In this document: piece after piece, positions 52,666-60,604 of the stretch | How positions within the stretch are numbered: the stretch's first letter is position 1 | Layout of the letters: every line of letters starts with the position of its first letter | Origin: Arcicella rosea | GTDB taxonomy: Bacteria; Bacteroidota; Bacteroidia; Cytophagales; Spirosomataceae | DNA length: 64,000 nucleotides | Reading direction: 5' to 3' | Assembly: GCF_014204325.1 (NCBI RefSeq) | Contig: NZ_JACHKT010000027.1 | Span: 1 to 64,000, forward strand | Translations under genes and position numbers: made by a program | The notes under the pieces: model-generated | Told to the model about the DNA's origin: nothing | The model's input: the letters and a program-made list of their open reading frames with translations, nothing else | The model's database searches: none

Positions 52666-53492
52666 TATAGATTATAATGAGAACGAACAACGCCCGTATA
52701 ACCTTGTTGTGAAAGCCAAGCCGTTTTTTCGTTCGCTAACTCTTTTGAATAATATTCCCCAAATAGTAATCTGTACAACTTGCCATTTTCTTTAAGAGCA
52801 ACTTGTATAAAAATCTCTTCTTTGGGTATTCCCATTTTTAGCAACTCATCATACAAATCTCTTATAAATCCTAAATTTGACAATGCCGTAACCTGAACTG
52901 CATAACCTTTTGGAAATTTCTCAATCCCATCAATATCATAGGTTCTTTCTGGCGAAAATGGAACATTTGAGGAAACCGATTTTATTTGTATGTTATCGTA
53001 ACTTTTAATATTATCCCTTGAGAACACCTCTCTCCTCTCAGGCATAATACTTTCAGCAATTCTCTCTGAAGGTCTTTTGTAAACATTTGAAGTCAGGGTA
53101 CTAGTACTTAGCGAAATTACTTCAATGCGAACTCTAGCTTTTCCACTTGCCATCATACCAAGCCTTGATGCAGCCTCTCTTGATAGATTAATAATCTTGT
53201 CTTCCTTTTCACATTCACAATAATCATTAACCCTTACCTCCACAGAATGATTATTTTCTAAATTAGTAACCTTTAGATAAGTATTCAAAGGATACCTTGA
53301 ATGAGAGGCGGTTAATTGTGTATCGTCATATTTCTCGCCAAAAGAGGTATATTTACCCTTGAGATTGGCTGCATAATAACGGGCAATCCCTTCTTCGGCA
53401 AAGCTTTTTGTGGGGATTTCTTTAATGATTGAGGCAAAAGACATAACTTTTACCAATAAAAATAGGGTTGAGTAAGCGATGATCTTTTTCAC
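52665..53492 (-). CDS. RlpA-like septal-ring protein with SPOR domain
   Basis: The 275-aa protein has a signal sequence (about 1-21), a double-psi beta-barrel (about 35-125, beginning GIARYYAANLKGKYTSFGEK with the typical LTASHSRYPLNTYLKV and RVNDYCEC regions) and a C-terminal SPOR domain (about 195-275, YAVQVTALSNLGFIRDLYD). RlpA proteins are lytic transglycosylases or septal peptidoglycan binders. The usual RlpA Asp/Glu residues should be checked. Another SPOR protein is at 20799-21860. Confidence 0.87.
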   Translation of the reverse strand: MKKIIAYSTLFLLVKVMSFASIIKEIPTKSFAEEGIARYYAANLKGKYTSFGEKYDDTQLTASHSRYPLNTYLKVTNLENNHSVEVRVNDYCECEKEDKIINLSREAASRLGMMASGKARVRIEVISLSTSTLTSNVYKRPSERIAESIMPERREVFSRDNIKSYDNIQIKSVSSNVPFSPERTYDIDGIEKFPKGYAVQVTALSNLGFIRDLYDELLKMGIPKEEIFIQVALKENGKLYRLLFGEYYSKELANEKTAWLSQQGYTGVVRSHYNL

Positions 53493-53747
53493 AGCGTTTT
53501 TTATTTTATAAATTTAAAGCTAACTATACACTACTTAAAAATCTTAATTAAGTACAATTTTTACATTGTATAGTAAAAAAATTATACTTATATCTTATAA
53601 AATCAGGCAATCATGTGAAATTAATGACTTTTTAGTATTATTTCGTACTATTTTAACAATTTCAACGCCATTTTTTTAGTCTATTTTTAAAAAATTGTAC
53701 TGCTAAGTACTTTATAATTAATTTTTTAACCATTTTGATATACAAAT

Positions 53748-55706
53748 ATGATTTCAAAAACAATTCAAGGACAGCAAAGGATTATTATCGAAAATCTAAG
53801 CCCTCAGCTTGATGCTGGACGCTTTGCTGTAAAAGCATTTGTCGGCGATACCATAAAAGTTGAAGCCGATATTTTCTTAGATGGACATGATCAACTTGCT
53901 GCAAGATTACGCTATAAGTTTTCAACAGATGAAACTTGGACAGAGAAAAAAATGACTTTTGTGAATAATGACCGCTACGAAACTTCTTTTGAAGTTTCAA
54001 AAAATGGTTTTTATACTTATACTATTGAGGCATGGGTTGACCACGCTGCAACTTGGGAGCATGAAATTGATATGAAAATCAAGGATGGTCAACAAGTGAA
54101 TGTAGAGCTTTTGATGGGTGCTAACATTCTTGATAAAATGTCTAAAATAGCGTCAAAGGAAGATAAAACTGAATTAAAAGCTACAGCTAAAATTTTCAGA
54201 GATAACAATACTTATAATGAAGCCATCGCATTTACGCATAGTGAAAAAATGCACAACTGGATTGAACAATATCCAGATAAACAGTTTACCACTACTCATA
54301 AAGAATTAAAGCTTTGGGTTGATAGAGAAAAAGCAGCGTTTTCATCTTGGTACTCAATGTTCCCTCGTTCGGCCTCCTCAAAAAAAGGACAACATGGGAC
54401 ATTTAAAGATGTTGAAGAAAATGTACTTCCACGTTTAAAATCTTTAGGTTTTGATGTTTTATACATCCCACCAATCCATCCAATTGGGACACAGTTTAGA
54501 AAAGGTAAAAATAATAGTACAACTTATTTAGAAGGCGAACCGGGAGTTCCTTATGCCATTGGCTCTGAATTAGGTGGACATACTGATATTTTACCAGAAC
54601 TCGGAACTTTAGATGATTTAAAACATTTGATAGCTACTTGTCAGGATATGGGAATTGAATTAGCAATGGATTTAGCCATTCAATGCTCTCCAGATCATCC
54701 TTGGGCAAAAGAACATCCCGAATGGTTTAAAATCCGTCCTGATGGAACGATTCAATACGCAGAAAATCCTCCGAAAAAGTACCAAGACATTTACCCAATC
54801 AATTTTGAGTCTGAAAATTGGCAAGGACTTTGGGAGGAATTGAAAACTGTAATTATGACTTGGGCTGAATGGGGTGTGAGAATCATCCGAGTTGATAACC
54901 CACACACTAAAGCTTTTGGCTTTTGGGAATGGATCATTGCCGAAGTACAAGCTGTTTATCCTGATATGATTTTCTTGGCTGAGGCATTTACAAAGCCAAA
55001 AGTAATGGCTCAATTAGCAAAATTGGGTTATACACATTCATATACTTATTACACTTGGCGAAATACAAAAGCTGAATTAATAGGTTACATGAATGAATTA
55101 ACTAAAACTGAACAAGCTTTATACATGCGTCCAAACTTCTGGGCAAATACGCATGATATTCTTCCTTGGTGCTTACAAACTGGTCTTGAACCAATGTTTA
55201 TCATTCGTTATTTCATGGCGGCTACGCTTTCGGCCAATTATGGAATTTTCGGGCCAGTTTACGAATACATGTTTAACGAAGGAAATCCGAACAAAGAAGA
55301 ATATAAAAATTCTGAAAAATACGAAATCAAATATTGGGATTGGCAAATGGAAAACAAACTAACCCATGTTATCCGTAAAACCAACGAAGCAAGAATTGAA
55401 AACTCTGCTTTGCAAAGAACAAATAATATTACTTTCTGTGATATTCAGAATGACCAAGTATTGGCTTATTTGAAAACGCATCCGAACGGAAATAAGATTT
55501 TATCAGTCGTAAATCTTGACCCATACAATCGTCAAGGAGGAAATGTGAGAATTCCATTGAATCTTATTCATAAACACCCTGACCAAGAGTATATCGTTCA
55601 TGATTTGATTACTGGTGCGAAGTACGTTTGGCGTGGCGAATACAATTTTATTGATTTAGACCCGCACATTATGCCAATGCACTTATTTAGAATTGAAGAT
55701 ATTTAG
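53748..55706 (+). CDS. glgE: Alpha-1,4-glucan:maltose-1-phosphate maltosyltransferase
   Basis: The 652-aa GH13 enzyme adds maltose from maltose-1-phosphate to alpha-glucans. Catalytic residues are Asp383 in RVDNPHTK (nucleophile), Glu412 in LAEAFTKP (acid/base) and Asp470 in NTHDIL; the DNPHTK motif is specific for GlgE. N-terminal beta-sandwich (1-110) and helical dimerisation segments are visible. Usual partners (trehalose synthase, maltokinase) are not present; glgB lies 4.9 kb downstream, separated by unrelated genes. Confidence 0.95.
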   Translation: MISKTIQGQQRIIIENLSPQLDAGRFAVKAFVGDTIKVEADIFLDGHDQLAARLRYKFSTDETWTEKKMTFVNNDRYETSFEVSKNGFYTYTIEAWVDHAATWEHEIDMKIKDGQQVNVELLMGANILDKMSKIASKEDKTELKATAKIFRDNNTYNEAIAFTHSEKMHNWIEQYPDKQFTTTHKELKLWVDREKAAFSSWYSMFPRSASSKKGQHGTFKDVEENVLPRLKSLGFDVLYIPPIHPIGTQFRKGKNNSTTYLEGEPGVPYAIGSELGGHTDILPELGTLDDLKHLIATCQDMGIELAMDLAIQCSPDHPWAKEHPEWFKIRPDGTIQYAENPPKKYQDIYPINFESENWQGLWEELKTVIMTWAEWGVRIIRVDNPHTKAFGFWEWIIAEVQAVYPDMIFLAEAFTKPKVMAQLAKLGYTHSYTYYTWRNTKAELIGYMNELTKTEQALYMRPNFWANTHDILPWCLQTGLEPMFIIRYFMAATLSANYGIFGPVYEYMFNEGNPNKEEYKNSEKYEIKYWDWQMENKLTHVIRKTNEARIENSALQRTNNITFCDIQNDQVLAYLKTHPNGNKILSVVNLDPYNRQGGNVRIPLNLIHKHPDQEYIVHDLITGAKYVWRGEYNFIDLDPHIMPMHLFRIEDI

Positions 55707-55713
55707 AAAAACT

Positions 55714-55748
55714 AAAGAGCTTTTCTCCAGAAATGAGAAAAGCTCTTT
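55714..55748 (+). terminator. Terminator after glgE
   Basis: AAAGAGCTTTTCTC (55714-55727) pairs perfectly with GAGAAAAGCTCTTT (55735-55748), with a 7-nt loop. Confidence 0.85.
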
Positions 55749-55763
55749 TAAAATCATCTCAAC

Positions 55764-56213
55764 ATGAAAGAAGCAATATTAACACTATTCCAAAGAGATT
55801 TAAAAGTTCTTCTCAAAGAAATAGAACAGTATCCTGACGAAAATCTTATCTGGCAAACGGTAAAAGGGACAAGTAATTCTGGTGGTAATTTAGCTTTGCA
55901 CTTAGTAGGAAACTTGAAGACTTATATCGGGAAAAATTTAGGAAACATCGATTATCTCAGGAATCGTGAACTTGAATTTTCGGCAAAGAATATTCCACGA
56001 CAAGAAGTACTCCAAGCTATCAGTGAAACATTTGAAGCTGTAACTATTACGCTCACACAGTTAAGTCAGGAAGAATTTTCAAATACTTATCCAGAAAATG
56101 TCTTGGGTTACGAAATGAGTACTGAGTATTTTCTGATTCATTTACACGGACATCTTACTTATCATCTCGGACAAATCAATTATCATAGAAGAATCAGCAG
56201 TGAAATGTCATAA
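55764..56213 (+). CDS. DinB/DUF1572-like four-helix protein
   Basis: The 149-aa protein has the DinB-fold pattern: a helix with GNLALHLVGNLKTYIG (His46) and a C-terminal helix with HLHGHLTYHLGQINYHR, giving the three-histidine metal site expected for the fold. DinB-like proteins include thiol-dependent transferases, but the specific function is unknown. It lies after the glgE terminator with its own start, convergent with the membrane 4Fe-4S gene; the stops are two bases apart. Confidence 0.8.
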   Translation: MKEAILTLFQRDLKVLLKEIEQYPDENLIWQTVKGTSNSGGNLALHLVGNLKTYIGKNLGNIDYLRNRELEFSAKNIPRQEVLQAISETFEAVTITLTQLSQEEFSNTYPENVLGYEMSTEYFLIHLHGHLTYHLGQINYHRRISSEMS

Positions 56214-56215
56214 AA

Positions 56216-57289
56216 TTATTTTGATGAAATATTTTCTAAATTAAGTACTCCACGAGGACAAACCTCTGAGCAAATGCCACAACCAACACAGGAAGCACGT
56301 ACGATGTCTTGTCCTTTTTGTGCATAAGCTCTTACATCAATGCCCATTTCACAAAAAGTAGAGCAATTTCCGCAAGAAATACATTGACCAGCATTGACGC
56401 TAATTCTATATCTTGATTTATATCGCTGAACAATTCCTAAATAAGCTGCCAAAGGGCAACCAAATCGACACCAAACACGGTTGCCCATTAATGGATAAAA
56501 GCCCGTTCCGACCACTCCTGCAAAAATACTTCCTATCAAAAAGCCATAAATGTATCGGATAAAATTAGTGTCGATAATTCCGAATAGCTTACTTTCTTTG
56601 GTGAAAAAAGTATAAAGTACTCCACCAGTCATTATTAAAGAGAAAGCAAGTATTCCATAAATTGAATAGCGTTCAATTTTCCACGCCTTCAAAGATTTAT
56701 CTGATAATTGTCTGAATGGGTCTCCTACTGTTTCAGCTAATCCTCCGCAACCGCAAACCCAAGAACAATACCAGCGTTTTCCAAAAAAGTATGTCATTAC
56801 AGGAACGCCAACAACAAACAAAAAAACGCCCCAAGCCAACATAAAGTAACCAATTGTACCAGCAGCTATTTTCTTTTCGATGTTATAATCAAAAAAGAAA
56901 GCATAATCTAACGGAAAAATATTTTTAAAATCTTGATAAGGTAAATTCAAACGAGCAAGTAATTCTGGAATTAAAAAAGCAAAACAGGTTTGAAAGAACA
57001 TCACTGAAATCGTTCTTACTTTCTGATAATTGTTGTGGCGATATTTACTAATCATTCTGATTCCCATTCCTAAAATGGCAATCGTATAAATAAAACCATA
57101 AAAAAACCATTGGTCAGCTACTTTCCCTTTAATGAATAAACTTATTGGGTCTGTCAAGGAAATAAGCCATTGAATGGATGTTGGGAACCAATAAAGAAGT
57201 ATGTAAAAAATAATCAGCAAGCTCCCAATTAGCATTCCAAGCCATCCTCTGTTTGTTGCTGGGTTTTGAAAAATATAATTATTATTCAT
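56216..57289 (-). CDS. Membrane 4Fe-4S protein, NapH/NosR-like
   Basis: The 357-aa protein has about five or six membrane spans and four Cys clusters: YCSWVCGCGG (C175, C179, C181), WCRFGCP (C274, C278), and two classical 4Fe-4S sites (C303, C306, C309, C313 and C334, C337, C340, C344). The membrane part with paired Cys motifs is the NapH/NosR/CcoG type of electron-transfer protein. It lies 5 bases after a flavoprotein reductase in one operon, so together they probably move electrons between NAD(P)H and the membrane. The terminal acceptor is unknown. Confidence 0.82.
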   Translation of the reverse strand: MNNNYIFQNPATNRGWLGMLIGSLLIIFYILLYWFPTSIQWLISLTDPISLFIKGKVADQWFFYGFIYTIAILGMGIRMISKYRHNNYQKVRTISVMFFQTCFAFLIPELLARLNLPYQDFKNIFPLDYAFFFDYNIEKKIAAGTIGYFMLAWGVFLFVVGVPVMTYFFGKRWYCSWVCGCGGLAETVGDPFRQLSDKSLKAWKIERYSIYGILAFSLIMTGGVLYTFFTKESKLFGIIDTNFIRYIYGFLIGSIFAGVVGTGFYPLMGNRVWCRFGCPLAAYLGIVQRYKSRYRISVNAGQCISCGNCSTFCEMGIDVRAYAQKGQDIVRASCVGCGICSEVCPRGVLNLENISSK

Positions 57290-57294
57290 TGCGT

Positions 57295-58635
57295 CTAATT
57301 AAAAATCTTTGAAATAAGATTTGTGATACTTTTCTTCTTTTTTATCAAGATGGGATTTTCAGGATACTCTTGATTATACTTTTCAAGCATAGCGTTGATA
57401 AAAGGTTTTGAAAACTCTGGATTAAAATTGGCTTCTTCTAAATGTTCTAGTACATATTGAATTGTACATTTGTCCCGAATCCATTTTTCACATATTGCTT
57501 GTCTTAAACGAATGCCCAAAGCATGAATTCCAATGATACTGTTACTTTCAGCTTCATAATTAATTCTTAGACATTTGTTATTTTCAGTATTTTTCCAATA
57601 GAATGTTTGTTCATTCGCAGATAAATTCTGTGTTATTTTACCATAAACTTGATATTCTATCTCAAAAAACTTGGCAGAATTATAAAAAATATCTGGTTTA
57701 TACTTCGTCGGACTTCCACAAATACTTTTAGCGACAGTTTCTCCCATTAATTTCCCTGAATACCAAATTTGCTCAATTGCCTTTCTTCCACTCAGAGGAT
57801 TTTTGTGTTCTACACAATCGCCAATAGCATAAATATCTGGTTCGTTCGTTTCTAAATATTCATTAACAAGAATACCTTTTTGGCTTTCAATTGAAGTATT
57901 TTTTACTAAATCAATGTTTGGACTCACTCCTATTGTCAATCCAACAAATTCACAAGCTATTTTTTCTTCTTTTGAAGTTAAAATACTAACAACACGCTGA
58001 TTTATAGAAGTATAAATCTCTTTTAGTTCAGTATTAATTAATACGCCAATACCCATTTTTTTCAGATGCTGAGTAACAATATTAGCTTCTTCAATCGGCA
58101 ATACATTTCCCCAGAAAGTATTTTCACGGATTAAAAAAGTAACTTCTATATTCCTAGAAATCAACATTTCGGCTAATTCTACACCAATCAAACCTCCTCC
58201 TACAATTACCGCTTTATTAATATTTTTTGTATTTTCTTCTAATTTCTCTAAATCTTGTAAATGATAAAGCCCTTGTACTCCTTTTATCTCTGGATTAATA
58301 TTTGGCAAAGTATTATAATTTGAACCTGTCGCTAAAATCAGTTTATCGTATTGAAGTAATTCTTTAGTCAACTGTAGATTTTTTCTTTGAATATTGATTG
58401 ATTCTACTTTATCATACTTTAATTCAATACGATTTTTCTCCCAAAACCAATCTTCATAAGGTTTTATATGTTCGTACTTCATTTGTCCCATGTAAACATA
58501 CATCAGTGCTGTTCTTGAAAAAAAGTATTTTGATTCAGATGAAATAACTGTGATTTTATAATCGCTTAGTTTTCTGATGTGTCTAGCCGCAGTAATTCCC
58601 GCAATTCCATTTCCTACAATAACAATATGTTTCAT
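57295..58635 (-). CDS. NAD(P)/FAD-dependent oxidoreductase
   Basis: The 446-aa flavoprotein has the two-dinucleotide architecture: the FAD Rossmann motif VGNGIAGITAARHI (6-19), the NAD(P) motif VGGGLIGVELAEML, and the second FAD motif DIYAIGDCVEHK. The C-terminal part has no extra redox cysteines, so it resembles the nitrite-reductase/rubredoxin-reductase-like group rather than thiol-disulfide enzymes. The next gene, with a 5-base gap, encodes a membrane 4Fe-4S protein, so it is likely the NAD(P)H-dehydrogenase side of this module. Exact function unknown. Confidence 0.85.
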   Translation of the reverse strand: MKHIVIVGNGIAGITAARHIRKLSDYKITVISSESKYFFSRTALMYVYMGQMKYEHIKPYEDWFWEKNRIELKYDKVESINIQRKNLQLTKELLQYDKLILATGSNYNTLPNINPEIKGVQGLYHLQDLEKLEENTKNINKAVIVGGGLIGVELAEMLISRNIEVTFLIRENTFWGNVLPIEEANIVTQHLKKMGIGVLINTELKEIYTSINQRVVSILTSKEEKIACEFVGLTIGVSPNIDLVKNTSIESQKGILVNEYLETNEPDIYAIGDCVEHKNPLSGRKAIEQIWYSGKLMGETVAKSICGSPTKYKPDIFYNSAKFFEIEYQVYGKITQNLSANEQTFYWKNTENNKCLRINYEAESNSIIGIHALGIRLRQAICEKWIRDKCTIQYVLEHLEEANFNPEFSKPFINAMLEKYNQEYPENPILIKKKKSITNLISKIFN

Positions 58636-58750
58636 GCTTGATGCTTAAAATCTTTTTCGAATTTACGATAAATTGATGGCTAGTGATTGTTCAAAAGTAT
58701 CATAAAATAAAAATTTCTACTTCCATCATTCAGCAATCCGTAAAGCATAC

Positions 58751-58758
58751 TATCTTTG
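58751..58758 (+). promoter_or_regulatory. Candidate -7 box (TATCTTTG) for pyrR-pyrB
   Basis: TATCTTTG fits TAnnTTTG and lies 46 bases before the pyrR ATG; no clear -33 TTTG is seen. It overlaps an in-frame TTG, which argues that translation begins at 58804 rather than there. Confidence 0.45.
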
Positions 58759-58803
58759 TGCCACGATTCTCTGGCATCGAGGTCAATTAATCACAAAAAC
58801 TCA

Positions 58804-59340
58804 ATGCAACACAAACTCATCTTATCCAGTCCTCTACTAGGTATTACCATTAGTCGTCTCTGTCAAGAATTGATTGAGAATCATCAGAATTTCGAAAATT
58901 CTGTGATTATTGGCTTGCAACCGAGAGGTATTTTCTTTGCTGAAAGAATACATCAAGAATTAGAATCAATTACTGGTGTTAAAATCCCGATTGGTTATTT
59001 AGACGCAACTTTCTATCGTGATGATTATCGTCGTCGTGAATTAGTGAAAGCCAATGCCACCAAAGTACCTTTCATCATCGAAAACAAACAAGTAATTTTA
59101 GTTGATGATGTTCTGGCAACTGGCCGAATGGTAAGAGCCGCACTAGATGCTATGACAGCATTTGGTCGTCCGAGCAAGGTTGAATTATGTGTATTGATTG
59201 ATAGAATTTACAACCGAGATTTACCCATCAATCCTGATTATGTTGGTAAAAAAGTAAACACCCTTGCTACTGAAAAAGTATTAGTAGAATGGAAAGAACA
59301 AGGGCATGAAGCCGATAACATTTGGTTAATTACAAAATAG
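58804..59340 (+). CDS. pyrR: PyrR bifunctional pyrimidine regulator / uracil phosphoribosyltransferase
   Basis: The 178-aa protein is a PyrR-type phosphoribosyltransferase that binds pyr mRNA in some bacteria and converts uracil to UMP. The PRPP loop is VILVDDVLATGRMVRAAL and the N-terminal GLQPRGIFFAERI is typical. I chose ATG 58804 (MQHKLILS); the longer frame uses TTG inside the promoter box. It is followed by pyrB after one base, so the two are coupled. No PyrR-binding leader is evident, so it may act only as an enzyme here. Confidence 0.93.
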   Translation: MQHKLILSSPLLGITISRLCQELIENHQNFENSVIIGLQPRGIFFAERIHQELESITGVKIPIGYLDATFYRDDYRRRELVKANATKVPFIIENKQVILVDDVLATGRMVRAALDAMTAFGRPSKVELCVLIDRIYNRDLPINPDYVGKKVNTLATEKVLVEWKEQGHEADNIWLITK

Positions 59341-59341
59341 C

Positions 59342-60268
59342 ATGCAAAAACTAAGTACTCGACATCTTTTGGGGATTAAGGATTTAACACCCGACGACAT
59401 CGAACTCATTATGGCAACTGCCAGAGAGTTCAAAGAAGTAATTAATCGCCCCATCAAAAAAGTACCTTCCCTACGTGATGTAACAATTGCAAACGTATTT
59501 TTTGAAAACTCTACTCGTACTAGGCTTTCTTTTGAATTGGCAGAAAAACGCTTATCTGCCGATACCATCAATTTCTCTGCTTCTGGAAGTTCTGTTAAAA
59601 AAGGAGAAACACTTCTTGATACCGTAAATAACATTTTGGCAATGAAAGTCGATATGATTGTGATGCGTCATGCTAGTCCAGGCGCTCCTCATTTTCTTTC
59701 AAAACATATCAGTGCCAATATTGTCAATGCTGGAGATGGAACGCACGAACATCCAACACAAGCATTACTAGATTCTTTTTCAATGCGTGAAAAATTAGGA
59801 ACAGATTTAGCTGGAAAGAAAATCGCAATTATTGGAGATATTTTACATTCAAGAGTAGCCTTGTCAAACATTTTTGCACTTCGCAAACAAGGAGCAGAAG
59901 TAACACTTTGTGGACCATCAACCTTGATTCCACGTTATGTGAATGAACTAGGTGTAAAAGTGTCACATAACGTAAAAGAAACCTTAGCTTGGTGTGATGT
60001 AGCTAATGTATTGAGAATCCAATTAGAAAGACAACAAATAAAGTATTTCCCTACACTCAGAGAATACTCTTTATACTTCGGTATCAACAAAAAAATGTTG
60101 GATGATTTAAACAAAGAAATCATCATAATGCACCCTGGCCCAATAAACCGTGGGGTTGAACTTACTTCTGATGCCGCTGACTCTCATCATTCAATTATCC
60201 TCGACCAAGTTGAAAATGGTGTTGCTGTAAGAATGGCAGTACTTTATTTATTGGCTGGACAAAACTAA
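59342..60268 (+). CDS. pyrB: Aspartate carbamoyltransferase catalytic subunit
   Basis: The 308-aa enzyme makes carbamoyl-aspartate in pyrimidine synthesis. The carbamoyl-phosphate site is FENSTRTRLSFELAEKRL, followed by the HPTQALLDSFSMREK segment and the C-terminal MHPGPINRGVEL motif of ATCase. It starts one base after the pyrR stop. A pyrI regulatory subunit is not present, as usual for this class. A terminator follows. Confidence 0.96.
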   Translation: MQKLSTRHLLGIKDLTPDDIELIMATAREFKEVINRPIKKVPSLRDVTIANVFFENSTRTRLSFELAEKRLSADTINFSASGSSVKKGETLLDTVNNILAMKVDMIVMRHASPGAPHFLSKHISANIVNAGDGTHEHPTQALLDSFSMREKLGTDLAGKKIAIIGDILHSRVALSNIFALRKQGAEVTLCGPSTLIPRYVNELGVKVSHNVKETLAWCDVANVLRIQLERQQIKYFPTLREYSLYFGINKKMLDDLNKEIIIMHPGPINRGVELTSDAADSHHSIILDQVENGVAVRMAVLYLLAGQN

Positions 60269-60273
60269 TTTTC

Positions 60274-60308
60274 CTTACTCATAGTATTCCTACAATGCTA
60301 TGAGTAAG
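60274..60308 (+). terminator. Terminator after pyrB
   Basis: CTTACTCATAG (60274-60284) pairs perfectly with CTATGAGTAAG (60298-60308), with a 13-nt loop and a T-rich tail. Confidence 0.8.
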
Positions 60309-60604
60309 CTTCTTTCTTCCTTTTATTTTTCTCATTGAATTTTCCTGTTTTTATAAAATTATCATACAAGCTCATAAAAAAGGTAAAATGGTGTATATTT
60401 GATAAAAAAATAGATTATTCCATGAACGAACAAACAAAAAAAGATAATCAAACTCATATCAATTTTATTATCGGTACTTTACGGTTCGCTAATCAATGAT
60501 GAAATAAAATTCTGTGAGCTTAACCGAATCTATTTCAAAAGAAATTTTATATTTACAAAAAGACATCCATTGGCTTTGCAAAAAATCCATTAACCATAAT
60601 TAAA
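60309..60604. other. Spacer between pyrB and glgB
   Basis: Apart from the small ORF at 60422 and a TATATTTG box near 60393, which may be the glgB promoter, I see no further gene or strong hairpin in this stretch. Confidence 0.4.
60422..60499 (+). CDS. Possible 25-codon small ORF upstream of glgB
   Basis: An ATG at 60422 opens a 25-aa frame starting MNEQTKKDNQTHINF and ending with TGA at 60497-60499. In the next frame, from about 60475, an ORF reads LYGSLINDEIKFCELNR and further to a TAA near 60594, just before glgB. The two could be pieces of one small gene broken by a single-base shift. A TATATTTG box lies upstream near 60393. The evidence is weak; it may be non-coding. Confidence 0.25.
   Translation: MNEQTKKDNQTHINFIIGTLRFANQ

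Noticed and set aside
58756-58803. TTG start for pyrR
   Set aside because: It falls within the predicted -7 promoter box, and the ATG at 58804 gives the normal PyrR N-terminus.
58636-58803. PyrR-responsive attenuator before pyrR
   Set aside because: No anti-terminator/terminator pair or PyrR-binding consensus is visible in the short leader.
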